A stretch of 64,000 nucleotides of DNA from Neocallimastix lanati (nom. inval.) (lineage: Eukaryota > Neocallimastigomycota > Neocallimastigomycetes > Neocallimastigales > Neocallimastigaceae), in contig JACVTC010000031.1 in NCBI GenBank assembly GCA_016946835.1, forward strand, positions 1,281,001-1,345,000, read 5' to 3'. The notes under the pieces are model-generated. The model was not told where the DNA came from. It searched no databases and saw only the letters and a program-made list of their open reading frames with translations. Positions 14,916 through 29,750 of this stretch are shown here, in pieces (the first letter of the stretch is position 1; each line of letters opens with the position of its first letter). The translations under genes were made by a program, and so were the position numbers.

Positions 14916-15595
14916 CTTTTATAAATAATGGAATGAATATTCAATTTTTATTTATTTATTTATAATTAAAGTTTCGTGATTTTATTAAGAAAGAGTTACG
15001 TTTTAAAAAAAAAAAAAAAGAAGGAAAAAAAATTTTTTTCTTTGTTATAATTTAATTTTCTTATTATTATTATTTTTTTTTTTTTAATATATATATATAT
15101 TTTTTTTGTCGTTGTTGCTATTTTTGTCTTATGACCTACATAAAATAAAATGAAGGAATGAAAGAATCATTATAAAGTCGAGTTTTTTTTATTTATTTTT
15201 ACTTGGTAACATAACAAAATAAAAATTAATAGTAGTAAAAAAAAGAAATATATATATAATATATATAAAATGAACAAATGCCTAATAATATTAATATTTA
15301 ACAATTTTAAGAATACATTAATTAAAAAAAAATGTATAAAGAAAAAGAAAAATGTATAAAGAATAAATTAATAAAAAAATTTTTTTTTTATTTTTTATTT
15401 TTTTTTTTTAATTTTTTCAAAGCCTTTTATTATTATTATTATTATTATTATTTTTAATTAGATATATACATAATTAAATAATTAAATAATTAAATATAAA
15501 GAAAAGGAAAAATGAAAAAAATTGAATAAAACAAAATAAAGAAAAATAAAAAAAAATTTTTTTTTTTTAATATAAATCACTTGATATGTCAGTCA

Positions 15596-15627
<32 letters not shown>

Positions 15628-17306
15628 CAAATAAATGAAAAATATTAACAAAAAAATAAAAAAAAATAAAAAAAAAAAGAAATTTTAAAATTCAATTAAA
15701 TAAATTTAGTTCAATGATGATATCAGTAATAATAATAATAATAATTAATAATAGTTTTTAAAAAAAAAAAGTTATTAATAATTAATAATAGTTTAAAAAA
15801 AAAAAAAAGTTATTAATATTTTATAATTAAAAACCTAATTATTAAAAATTAAAATTGTTATTATTATTATTATTATTTTCTATAATGATTTTAAAATGTA
15901 ACAAAAAAAAAAAAAAAAAAAAAAAATAAAAACAAAAAGTGTTTAATAAAATTAGAACAATAATAATAGTATTAAAAAAAAAATTATTATAAAATAAAAT
16001 TATAATATATATATATATAAAAAAGAATTTAATTATATTTTTATGGATATATTTAATATTAATTATAAAATAAAATTTAAAAAAAAAAAATTAAAAAAAA
16101 AGAAATTAATAATCATCACTTTTTTTTTTTTTTTTTAAATATTATAATTACTATAATGATTATTATCATAATTAATAAAGATAGAAAGGAAAATTTAATT
16201 ATTATTAAAAAAAATTTTTTTATTTTTTTTAAATAATTAAACAGAAAAAAAAAAAAAAAAAAAAAAAAGTTAAAATTTATATTTATTTTATTTATACGAT
16301 TAAGAATAAAATAATTTTTCCTATTGTAAAATAATTGTAATAATTATATTTTTTTTTTCATTTTTTTCATTTTTATTTTTTTATTTTTTTAGTTTTTATA
16401 ATTTTAATTATTAGTAAAATAGATTAAACATTTTTATTTTTAACTTGTTATTATTTTTTTTTTTTTAAATAAAAAATAAAAAAAACTTTATGAAATTAAA
16501 AATTATTTACAATATATATATATATATAAAAGTAAAAAAAAAAATAAAAATAAAAATGAAAAAGCTAAAATAATAATACTAATATTAATAATAATAATAA
16601 TAATATTTAATAATCATTTAAATATTTTTTTTTTAATTTTAATATAAAAGAAATATTTATTTATATATTTTTATATATGATGAAATAATAATAATGTAAA
16701 ATAGCAACTAAAATAATAATAAAAATTAGGATATAAATTAATAGGATAACTATAATAGAAAAGAGATAATGATGATGGTGATCTATTATAATTTATCATT
16801 ATCATAATCTTAGGTAAAAATAATTTAACTCTTTCCATTGTTTTTTTTTTTTTTAAACTAAAACATAAATATAAATATATAGAGGTTACCTGTTACAGAT
16901 TTGGGTTACTCTAGTTGTTATAATGATAACTAATAAATAATTTAATTAATTAATAATTATTCTTATTATTAATTATAAATAATTTTAAATTTTAAATAGA
17001 TCATAATAATAATAAAAAAATAATAATTAAAAAAAAAAAAAAGTTAATTATCATAATTTTTAATATTTAATTAAACTTTTTTAATTTTTTTTATACATAA
17101 ACTATAATTAATAATAATTTCATATCTCATCATAATTAATAATACCATAAAAATTTATTATTATTTTATATTATTGTTATTATTTATTATTATATTTGTA
17201 TATATAATACTATTATAATATTAAAATAAAAATAAAAAAAAGTTTAATATTATTTGAAATTTTAATATTATCTGGAAAATTATTTTATTATTTTTTATAA
17301 TTATTA

Positions 17307-17346
<40 letters not shown>

Positions 17347-17458
17347 TTATTTTCTCAATTTTTGTAATTTTAATTTATATTATAAATATAAATTTAAATA
17401 TATATATTTTTATTATAACTTTTTTTTTTTATTAATATTTTTGGTTTTATTATTTTTG

Positions 17459-17654
<196 letters not shown>

Positions 17655-19869
17655 ATATTTAAAACATTTGACCAAAATAAAATAAAATAAAATAAAATAA
17701 AATAAAATAAAAATATAAATTATATATATTTTTTTTAGTTTCATTTTTTTAGTTTCCTTTTTTAGTAATATATGAAAAAAAAAACATCATTTACTCTACC
17801 GTCATCTACATAAAAATTATTTGTCATTTATGAATATTAAATCATTTTATTTTTTATTATTATTAACTGATATTGTAACATTTTTTTTGAAATATATATA
17901 TAGATTAATTATTACATTTTTTATTAATTATTCTTGTAATTAGAAAAGTTAATGTCTATGTCTATACATAGATATATATATATAGAATTAACTAATATTT
18001 TCAATAATAAAAAATATATACAAGTAATTTATTTAACTTTTAATTTAGTTGATTTTTAGTTAATCCTAATAAATAGTAATAGTAATAATAATTAAAAAAA
18101 AATAAGTATGAATAATAATATATGATATGAATAATAATAATAATAATAATAATAAAGTTTTTAAAGTAATTTTTTAATGATGATAAATAAAACTTTAAAA
18201 AAAAAAAAGTTAATGCCTATCTTTTTTTTTTTTTTTAATTTATTTTAATTAATGACATTATTTCTTATTTGAAATATATATCTATATATAGTTTATTTTT
18301 TATTTTTTATTTTTTTTTTTTTTTTTTTTTTGATCTTTTTTTTTTTTTTTTTTAATAAATTTTAAATAGTATAAAATAGTCAAATCAACCAACCAACCAA
18401 CCAACCAACTAAAAATTAAATAAAACTATAATAATAATAATAATAATAATAAAAATCATAATAAAAATAGAAATTATAATAAAATTATTTTTTCCTTTAA
18501 TATTTAATCCATTTAATTTTAATTCTTTCTATTCATCTTCTCTATATATTCTTTATTTAAAAAAAAATTTTTATTTATTTATTTTTTTTTACAAAAAAGG
18601 ACAAAATTAAAAAAAAAAAAAAAGTTAAAGTTTAATTAAACCTTTTTGTTATAAAATTAAAAAATTTAAAAAAAAATATATATAAAATTAAAACAAAAAT
18701 TAAAACAAAAATTAAAACAAAAATTAAAATATAATAATTATTACCATTATTATTACTACTATTATTGATATAATTAAATAATTGAATAATTGAATAAATA
18801 AATAAATAAATGGATATAAAAGTTTTAATTAATTTTTTTTTTTTTTTTTACCATAAAAAAAAAAAAAATGAAAATATTTAAAACGAATGGAATCATTTTA
18901 TTTAAATGTATAAATATGAAATAAAATAAAATAAAAATAATAAAACCATTGAAATCAATCAATAAAACCAATATAAATATATATAAATAAAAAATTTATA
19001 TATATTTTTTAAAAAAAAAAAAAAACAGTATTACAGTTTTATAGGCCTATTTATTATAAATATAAAATATAAAGTTAACAATAAAAAAAAAATGTAATGA
19101 AGAAAGTATATATAAAACTATAAAAAAAATATTAAAATAAAATAAAAAAATAATACAAAAAATAGAAATATTTGAAATTTAAAAAAAAAAAAAAAAAAAG
19201 TAAAAATAATAAAAATAATAAAAAAAAAAAGGATAAATTAATAGATGCATTTTTATTTATTTTTATTTTTTTTTAAATTTCTTTTTATATTATCATTATA
19301 ATTCTTCTTTTACTCATAAAAAAAATAAAAAAGAAATGTATATATTTATATATTAATAAAAAAGATTTCTAAATATAGTAAATCAATAGAATTAAAAATA
19401 ATGAATACATGATGAATAAATGATGAATAAATGAATAATTAAATGAAAAAATAATAATAATAATAATAATAAATAGTACAAAAAAAAAGTTACAGTTATT
19501 TTTTTTTTTAAATTATTACCAAAATAATATAATTAACATATTATTTATTTATTTACTCTTAACTTTTTTTTTTCTCTTTTTATCTTATTATTATGATTCA
19601 TATATATATTTATATTATTATATATTTATTAATTTTTTTTTTTTAAAAAAATAATAATAATAACAACTGATAATTCATTATAAAAATGGAAATAAATAAT
19701 AACGGTTTTTACAAATAAATTTATATATATATATATATAGGATTAATTGTTATTAATTTTTAATTAAAATAAAATAGAATTTATGGAATGATTTAAAAAT
19801 AATAATTATTTTTACCCATTTATCAATTATTATTCCTATTTTATTATTATTATTATTATTAGTAGTATC

Positions 19870-19900
<31 letters not shown>

Positions 19901-19933
19901 TCTTATAATGAATCATCCTTACTTAATATTAAC

Positions 19934-19964
<31 letters not shown>

Positions 19965-20055
19965 GAATGATGTACTATTAGGATTATTTATTCGATAATT
20001 ATTTAAAAATTTATGTTTAGTCATCTTTTTTTTTAAATTAAATAAAAAATTATAT

Positions 20056-20093
<38 letters not shown>

Positions 20094-20164
20094 AAAAAAA
20101 AAAAAAAAAAAAAAAACTAAATTATAGATATATTATAACTAATATATAAATAAAATGTATATAT

Positions 20165-20274
20165 ATATATATTTATTTTAAATATTTATTTTAAATATTT
20201 ATTTTATATATTTATTTTATATATTTATTTTATATATTTATTTTATATATTTATTTTATATATTTATTTTATAT
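20165..20274. repeat. 13-bp ATATATTTATTTT repeat
   Basis: Seven to eight head-to-tail copies, the first two with TTTAAAT in place of TTTATAT. Confidence 0.8.
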
Positions 20275-20497
20275 CAATGTAACATTTTAAATCAATTTAG
20301 AGTAAAGGTTTAAATGATTTAAGAATAATCAAAAAAAAAAAAAAAAAAATAAAATAAAAATAAAATAAAAATAAAATAATAAAATAATAAAAACAAAAAA
20401 AAAAAAAATTAAAAAAAAATAAAAAATAAAAATAAAAATGGAACAATAGAATAATCAAAAAATATATATATATATATATAAAAAAAATTGGCTTAGG

Positions 20498-20534
<37 letters not shown>

Positions 20535-21040
20535 GGATTACTTTAATTAATTAAAGATACCATAGTAGAGGTAAAAAAAAAAAAATGATATTACATAAAA
20601 AAAATTTTACATAAAAAAAAAGAAAGATAAATGACTAATGAATTACAAAAAAAAAAAAAAAAAATAAAATAAAATAAAAAAAAAAAATTAAAAAATTAAT
20701 AAAAATAAAAAAAATAAAAAAATAAATAAAAATAATATATACATATATAAAATTTGTAATTTGTAATTTGAAAGAAGTCCTAATGTATACTTTTTTTTTT
20801 TTAAAGAGAGTATGACATACACAAAAAAAAAAAATAAAATAAAAAATCTTTTAGAACGTAAAAAAAGTATAAAAAAAAAATATATATATATATATATATT
20901 CAATTTTTAAACCATAATCAGCATCTCATGAACCATAATGACTACAATTTAAAGTTTTAGAAGAAGGGATGGATGAAAAATCTGAAATAAAAAAAAAAAA
21001 ATTTTTTAATTTGACTTTTAAATAAATAAATAAATAAATA

Positions 21041-21215
21041 TTTTTATTTTTATTTTTATTTTTTATTTTTTATTTTTTATTTTTTATTTTTTATTTTTTA
21101 TTTTTTATTTTTTATTTTTTATTTTTTATTTTTTATTTTTTATTTTTTATTTTTTATTTTTTATTTTTATTTTTATTTTTATTTTTTATTTTTATTTTTA
21201 TTTTATTTTTTATTT
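21041..21215. repeat. TTTTTTA heptamer repeat
   Basis: About seventeen copies of a 7-base TTTTTTA unit flanked by 6-base TTTTTA variants. Confidence 0.85.
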
Positions 21216-24084
21216 TATTATTATAATAGTTTTAATTAATATCTAATATTATTTATTATTTAATCTAAATTATTATATAAAAGAAAATTTTATTTTTTAT
21301 TTTTTTTTTTTTTTTTTAATATAAACTTTAATATTTAATGAAATAATCATGAGTAAAAAAATATATAAAAATATATAAATATACTATATATACAATTTGT
21401 ATTATATAATTAATCATTCATTCCTTCATTCCTTCATTCTTTTATTTATTTTTATTAATACATATCGATGATATTTATTATATTAATGAGCATTTCTGTT
21501 GATGTTGATATGTTGATATATATATATTTAGATATATTTAGATATAGTTTTTATATCAAAGTATTATTTTAATAAAAAATATTTTATTATACAGAACTAA
21601 TCATTTTGGTATTATTAACCAATCTTATTATTATAATAATTATCATTATTATTTATTATAATTTACTACTCTTTACCATTTATTTATTTAATTATTTACT
21701 ATTTATTTATTTAATTATTTACTATTTATTTATTTAATTATTTAATTAATTATTTAATTAATTATTTACTATTTATTTATTTATTTATTTATTATTTATT
21801 TATTATTTATTTATTTATTTATTTACTATTTATTTATTTATTGAATAATTAACCTATTACAATTACCTACTTTATATGGCTAAATGATTTTGAACTATTA
21901 AATTAATTATTAAAATTCTAAAACAAATATTAAAATAGAGTTTAAAGTAAATTTCAAAATCAAAAAAAAAAAAAAAATATTAAAAATTCTCTATTATCCT
22001 TTTTCCTATCTATCTATCTATATATATATATATATACATTTTTTTTTATATATACAGAGATATAAATATAAATATAAAATATTTTATAATAAAAAAAATA
22101 ATAAAAATAATTGAATATTAAATATTAATAAAAATATAAATATATTTTTCATAATATATCTTCTCCCAAAGAAATAAAACAAAAGAACAAAACATAAGAA
22201 TAGAAAAGAAAGGAGATGAAGCATTTTAATAGAGTTACACTCTTTTGAACATAAAAAAAAATAGAAAAAATTTAAATAGAAAAATTAAAATAAAAATAAT
22301 AAATTTTAAATTTCGTTGTTGATTTAAATATAAATGATTAATAATTATAATTAATTAGGATAATTAATATTTTTAGGATAGGACTATGAATTATAACTAT
22401 TTCATTAAATAATTGACTTCATTTTTTTTTATTTTATTTTTATTTTTATATTTATATTTATATTTATTTTTTTATTTTTATTTTTATTTTATTTATTTAT
22501 TTATTTTTTTGAACGGCTTAAAAATCTTTAATAATTATTTTTAAAACTAAAATAAAATATGATAAATAATTAAATAATTGAATAATTGAATAATTGAATA
22601 ATTAAATAATAATAATTAAAATTTTAAAATAATAATAATAATAAAAAAGATGAAACCTTTGACCGCTCTCACATTTGTTTAATATTTTTATATTTTTAAA
22701 TTTGAAACTAAAATAATAATAATAATAATATATATTATATATATTATATATATTATATATAGATGTATAAAATAAAACAGAATATGTATATATATATATT
22801 TGTGTCTATATTTTTATAATATATTTAATAAAATATTTGATTAATGTTTTATAAAATATTTTATATTTCGTTTTTTTTTTTTTTTTTATATCATTTATCT
22901 TAAATAAATAATTTTTTCAATGAGAAATTTTTTCTTTTTCTTATAATCAATAAACTTTTTTTTTTTTTTTTTTATATATATAATTATTTTTTTTTTTTTG
23001 TTCCGTTTTTTTTTTATATATCGTTTAATAAATAAAAAATTTATTTATAATTATTATTATTATTCATTAAAGGAGAAAAAAAGTTTTACAAAAAAAAAAA
23101 AAAAAAGAAAAAATAAAAATAAAATAAAATAAAATTTATTTTATTATATTTTATTTTACTTATTTTTAAGAATATATTCATAATAATTTTTTTGTAAAGA
23201 GCTATCTTTATACATAAAATTTATTATAAATATATATATATATAATAAGATACATATTAAAAAAAAAAATTGTTTTAATAAAAAATATTTATAATATGTT
23301 ACATAAAAAAGAATTGTTATACTCTATATCTCTAAATAACTAATATTTAATAATATTTAATCATATCTAAATAACTAATATTTAATAATATTTAATAATA
23401 TTTAATAATGTTAACTAAAAATTTAAAATAAATATATATAAATATATATTAAACCATAAAAACTATAAATGGTAGATATGCTAAACTTTATTTTGTAATA
23501 TTTTTTTTTTTATTATTTAAAATTTTAATCTTTTATATTACAAAGTATCATTATTTTATTATTATTTAAAATTTTAATCTTTTATTTTACAGTATCATTA
23601 TTAACTATTTCAATATCTAATCTAATAATATATTTAATGAATTTTCTTTTTTTCTTTTTTCATTATTAAAAATATAAAGTATAGTATTAGTTATTTATAC
23701 AGGAAATATTATTTTTTTTTTGTAATTATTTGTTAAATTATCTAAATAATAAATAATACAGAAAAAAAAAAATAAAAGGTATATATATCAAATATATTTT
23801 ATATATCATATTTATTATATATCATAACATCATATCACATCTATATTTTTTTTTAAAATAATAAAAATCATATTTAATATTTTCTTTAAAAAAAAATTTT
23901 TTTTTTTCTTTTCTTTTCTTTTTCTCTATAGCAATTTTTTTTTTTTTTTTTTAAAAATAAAAAAAAAAAAAAAAAAAAAAAAAACATTCTTTTCTATGCT
24001 TTGAATTAAAAAAAAAAAAAAAAATTTAAAATAAAAAAAAAAAAAAAGTTAAAAACTATTAAAATTAAAAAATTTTTTTAAAAA

Positions 24085-24222
24085 AAAAAAAAAAAAAAAA
24101 AAGAGAAAGAATACATAAACTTTTTTTTTTTTTAAATAAAAAAAAAGAATAAAATAAAATAATTTAAAAAAATAAAAAAAAAAAAAAGTTTATGCATTCT
24201 TTCTCTTTTTTTTTTTTTTTTT
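24085..24222. repeat. Inverted repeat with purine-rich core
   Basis: AGAGAAAGAATACATAAAC (24102-24120) matches the reverse complement of GTTTATGCATTCTTTCTCT (24188-24206) at 18 of 19 positions. Flanking runs also pair: A-run against T-run outside and T13 against A14 inside, so the arms reach about 50 bases. The loop is about 40 bases, and a close copy of its sequence (TTTAAATAAAAAAATGAATAAAATAAAATAATTT type) recurs at about 24345-24400. Confidence 0.7.
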
Positions 24223-24383
24223 AACTTTTTTTTATTTTGTAATTATTTCAATTTTTTTTTTAATAAAAACATTAACAACTTTTCATTCTTTTTTTTGTTA
24301 TATATATATATATATATAAATCATATTGCTTAATGTTTTTTTTTTTTTTTTTTTTTTTAAATAAAAAAATGAATAAAATAAAA

Positions 24384-24414
<31 letters not shown>

Positions 24415-24476
24415 CATAGTTAAAAAAATTTTTTTTTTAAAAAAAAAAAAACGGTAAAAAAAAAAAAAAGTTTATA

Positions 24477-24519
<43 letters not shown>

Positions 24520-24585
24520 TTTACTTTTACTTTTAAAAAAAAATTTTTTTAAAAAAAGTTTTTATTTTTACATTGCTTAGCTATT

Positions 24586-24624
<39 letters not shown>

Positions 24625-24784
24625 TGAATGAATAATTTTAATTTTAATTTCAATTTTATTCTTTTAATTTTATTCTTTTTTTTTTTTTATTATAATTTTA
24701 ATATTATTTGTATTTTATGTATTTTTTTTTATTTAAAAAAAAAAATAAAATAAAATAAAAATTAAAAATGTATTAAAAATATAT

Positions 24785-24819
<35 letters not shown>

Positions 24820-24983
24820 GGCGATCGTTTTATTATTTATTGAATCATTGAATATTTTTTTTTTCTTTTTATTTTTACTAATTTATTTTTTATTATTTTA
24901 TTTTTTAATATTTTATTTTTTAATATTTTATTTTTTATTTTTTATTTTTATTTTTTTTTTTATTTTTTCTTGAAATTTTTTAT

Positions 24984-25014
<31 letters not shown>

Positions 25015-25851
25015 ATATTTATTCATTTATATATTTAATTTTTTATTAATTATTAATTATTATATATTATATATATATATATATAATTTTTTTTTTTACT
25101 CTCATAAAAAGAATAATAAAGGTAGAATTAAAATAAATATAAAATTTAAAAAAAATTTAATACTAAATCCTAAATAATTTGAAATTTTTACATATATAAA
25201 TGTACATATACATATATATTTATATTATTTCTTAATCCTTTTTATTTATGCCTTATCTTTAAAACTTTGGTTATTATTTTTTTTTTTTTTTTAAAAAAAA
25301 TTAAAAAATTAAAAATTAGAATAGATATGATGTATATATATGGTGAAAGTGGATGGTCCACAAAAATAAAATAAAATAAAATAAAAAAGAAAAAAAAAAA
25401 AAAAAAAAAAGGAATTTAAATAAAATACTATAAATATATATATAAATATATATTTTTTCATATTTAATTTTATATTTTATATTTAATTTTTAAAGATTAA
25501 GTAAAAAGAACTAATTAAGAAAAAGAATTATAGTATGTAAATTATATAAAATCAAATATAATAATAATAAAAATATATTTATATAAAAAAAAAAAAATTT
25601 AGATACACCTAATGAGGATGAAAGGAAGACCGTAATAAAAAAATAAATAAATATATATATATATATAAGGACATATTATAAATATAACAAAATAAATTTT
25701 TAAAAATATATTAAATATTTATATATCAATATTTATTCTATTTCTATTTTTTTTTTTATTTCTATTTCTATTTTTTTTTTTTTTTGTAATATTATTAATT
25801 GATGAATATCAATCAATTAATTCTTTTAACACAAAATCACTATTTTTTCTA

Positions 25852-25897
<46 letters not shown>

Positions 25898-26151
25898 GTT
25901 GAACAATAATTTAAAATTAAAAAATTTAATTATCCGATATTATTTTAGTATTATTATTTTTATTAATTATAATATAAATATATATAAATTATTAATACTT
26001 ATTATTCAAAATGGTCATCAAATCATATATATATATATATATGATATTATTTTTACTTTATATATATATATATATAATATTTAATATTTTATATATATAT
26101 ATATATTTTTATTGTATAATTTTGTTCTATTTTGTGTTATCTGTTCGTTAT

Positions 26152-26175
26152 CATAAACTTGGGTTGAAGGATAAT

Positions 26176-26207
<32 letters not shown>

Positions 26208-26287
26208 TAAACCTCTTTTTAATTTTTATTTTTATTTTTATTTTTATTACTATTGGGTTGGTTCATCCTCATAAATTTGGGGTTGAA
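26152..26287. repeat. Two diverged copies of CATAAANTTGGGGTTGAA
   Basis: CATAAACTTGGGTTGAA at 26152 and CATAAATTTGGGGTTGAA at 26270 flank a T22 run and a TTTTTA array. This and the complex sequence up to about 26560 (including ATGGTCGGCTCAG near 26492) look like remains of a mobile element, but no family could be recognised. Confidence 0.4.
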
Positions 26288-26371
26288 CAATTTATATTAG
26301 TTAATTGGATTCCAACTAAATAAGTATAGGAATTCCTCTTAAAATTCTTCTTTCCATTTATTTATTTATTG

Positions 26372-26402
<31 letters not shown>

Positions 26403-26615
26403 TAGTTAGAATAAAAATGCTTAAAAATTATTGTTGAATGGGTTTTATAATAATTATATCCTACCAATTTCAGAGATATTTCATGATCAAATGGTCGGCT
26501 CAGTTACCACTTCATTTTCATTTACGTCCCCTTCGACAACTCATAATTTATTAAAGTAAAATAATATTTGGTATCTTTAGAAATGTTAAATATACTATTT
26601 ATATTTTTTTTGAGT

Positions 26616-26646
26616 AGTACTATACTATGTATCATAGTATAGTACT
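26616..26646. repeat. Perfect 14-bp hairpin, 3-base loop
   Basis: AGTACTATACTATG (26616-26629), loop TAT, then CATAGTATAGTACT (26633-26646). Pairing is perfect and includes several G-C pairs, which is unexpected by chance in this composition. Confidence 0.8.
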
Positions 26647-27681
26647 CTATTAGTATATAGATACTTTTGCCCTCTATAATATTATTTATACTAATTAAAT
26701 ATATATATATATATATATTGTTATTCTGGATATATTTTTATAATTTAATGAACTAATAATAAACTTTATTACTCATGAATAATAGCAACTATATCAATTA
26801 TTATATAATATCCCAGTTATATTGATATAAAAAAAACCAACAGACAACAACGACAACAACATAAAAAAAAAAAAAAAAAGGAAAAAAAATATATATTGTT
26901 ATTATGATTGAATTTAATTATTAATTCCAATAAATTATAACATAAAAAAAAAATTATTACTATTATATATGAAATAGTAAATTGTTAAGGGGTACATTCA
27001 TTTAATAAAAAGATTGGAATATTATCATTTTAAATAATAATAATAATAAATAATTAATAATAATAATTAATAATAATAATTAATAATAATAATAATAAAA
27101 TTAATATTATTGCTTATACCAATAATAATACTAATAATGAAATTATAATTATTATTGTTATTATTTATTTGTGTATTTTAATAAATTGAAAATATCCTTA
27201 AAAAATTACACAATTTTTTTTTGAATATTTTAATTTAAATTTTTTTTTTTTTTTTTTTTAGACCAGAATTAATAATTATAATAATAATAATAATAATAAA
27301 ATAAATAAATAAATAAATAAATAATAACAAAAAGAATAATAATAATAATAATAAAAAGAATAATAATAAATATTAATAAAAAGAATAATAATAAAAAGCT
27401 TTTAAGCCTAAAAATTAAATTTTAGATCACTATATAAAAATGTTTTTTTTTTTTTTTTATTTTTTTTTTTTTTTCTGCTTAATTTTTTTTTTTATCTATT
27501 ATATCTTAACTACATTTAAAAATTTTAATAATCCCAATTATATTATATAAAATTATAATTTGTATAAAATAATTATAACTATAAATTATTATTATAATTA
27601 TTATTATAATTATTATTATTTTTTAATAATATAAAAAAATATTTCGAAAGATTTTTTTTGAATATAAAATTTTTCTCTCTG

Positions 27682-29218
27682 ATGATTTCTACTTGGAATA
27701 TTAAGAAATTTTCAAGGTGTAAGGTTCCCCTTAAGAAAACAAGAAATTTTAATTCAAATAATAATAATACTTGGAATCATTTTTTAGATAATTATTTAAA
27801 TATTATCTTTCTTTTACAAAGGGATGGAAATGAAAATGGTCACTACGGAACGTTAAAAGTGGTGAAAAAAGAATATCATAATATTTTGGTAAATTTATAT
27901 GAATTCATTGATTTAATTTTTAATTTTAAGATGACTTTTTATATATATATATATATATATATATAAGAAGGCATTTAATTTTTTTTTTCTGAGTTGTTAA
28001 TAATTTACATATATATATATTATATAGGAAACAATTGAATTAACAAAAAATAATATTGAATCATTAGATTTTAATTTGATTAAAAAAGATCATTTAATAG
28101 GTATACAATATAGAACTAAGGAAGAGGTAATAATAAAAATAAATGATTATGGCATGACTCATATCTAAAATAGATATAATAATTTTTTAAAGAAAAAATA
28201 ATAATATAACAAAAATAATAATATAACAATAATAATAATATAACAATTATAAAGAAAAAAATTTTTAATGATATTTCTAAATATTTATATATATATATAT
28301 ATATATTAATATATAATTATTATAATTAATACACACACACACACTCTCTCTCTCTCTCAATATATATATATATATTTAATAGGAAGTTAAAATTCAATTT
28401 ACTTTTCATAATGTCAATGATTCGTCTTCATTTTTTGCTTTTTTTTCTCCTTATATCCCTTACAGAATTTTGTCTAATGATTATTCGGTGACAGAAGAGA
28501 CCATAAGCTCTAAAAATTCAATCTCTTATACTCTTCATCCATCTTCCTCAACAGCTAATTCATCAAATTCAGCCACAATAATGCCTACCTCAAAATCGGT
28601 TGTATCGACACTTACTCCACCATCAACATCAACATCACCATCACCACCCACCCCAATTTCAGTAGTACCTAATTTGATCCCTAATCCTAATTTCAATAAA
28701 ATCAATGATATTAATCTTCCTAATCTACCTAATCTTCCTCCTCCTCTTCCTTCATCTTCATCATCATCATCATCATCTTCTTCTTTTCCTTCTCAATTAA
28801 ATCCATCTCAGTTGAATCCATCTCAATTAAATCCATCTCAATTAAATCCATCTCAATTGAATTCATCTCAATTGAATTCATCTCAGTTTAATCCATCTCA
28901 ATTGAATTCATCTCAACTAAATTCTCAATTAAACCTTTATTCAAATTCACAATTACCTACTTCTTCTATAAATGTCTCTCAAACTAATTCTAAGCATGGT
29001 AAATTTTTAAAATATGTTGAATTTTTATAATAAAAAAAAAAAAAAAAAAAAAAAATAAAAATTTAATTTTTTAATTTTATGAAATTTTCAAATTTTTTAA
29101 TTTTTTATTATTATATATTTTATTATATTTAAATAATTAATGTCACAATAATTATATTATATTAATATATATTTAAATTTTATATAACAAATTAATTTTT
29201 AACTATATAATTATGGAA

Positions 29219-29263
<45 letters not shown>

Positions 29264-29750
29264 ATATTTATTATTCAAATAAATTAAAGATAATATATAC
29301 TCTATTTTTAATTCAAATAATATTAACACCATAAATGATAATTCAAATAAAATACAAATAAATAATACAAATAATACTAATAATAATAATAATAATAATA
29401 CTATATTGAATCTTGATAATATTACTTCAAGTATAGATAATGAAAAAAGTAATAAAAAAAATTTATTACCAAAGAAAAATGACAATAAAAAGTCGACGTC
29501 AAATAAAAAGGAACTAAATCCAGATAAATCAAAAACTAACAGAATTGAAATAGAAAATTTTTCTAATCATCTAGAAGATCTTATTCCGGAACTTATTCAA
29601 CAACAAAAAATAAATGAGCAAATTAGCCTGTTTTTAAATTTGCCAAATTATCAGCTCTTAAAATACATTTTTGAAATACTGGATAATGAAAACTTTGTAA
29701 AATTAGCGGAAAAAATTAATGAACTCTATTCATCCTATATTAATGAATAA
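27682..29750 (+). CDS. REC114-like meiotic recombination protein (candidate), four exons
   Basis: Exons 27682-27888, 28028-28126, 28383-28998 and 29290-29750 join in phase to a 460-residue protein. Residues 1-130 are strand-rich: WNIKKFSRCKVP near the start, a Trp-containing LNIIFLLQ segment, GTLKVVKKEY, a helix-like ETIELTKNNIESLDFNLI, then EVKIQFTFHNV...SFFAFFSPY. Residues 150-390 are low complexity, with poly-Ser, Pro, about ten PSQLN repeats (238-285) and poly-Asn. The last 60 residues are helical (LPNYQLLKYIFEILDNENFVKLAEKI). A PH-like N-terminus, disordered middle and short C-terminal helical motif is the layout of REC114, an axis-bound partner of MEI4 that promotes SPO11 breaks in other eukaryotes. 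This rests on remembered family patterns, not an alignment, so another PH-domain protein is possible. The start ATG has a pyrimidine-rich context (TTTCTCTCTGATG) instead of the usual A-rich one, so an upstream exon is possible. AATAAA overlaps the stop. Confidence 0.5.

Noticed and set aside
21041-21215. Telomeric repeat
   Set aside because: TTTTTTA heptamers lack the G-rich strand expected of telomeres and are bounded by ordinary A/T DNA.
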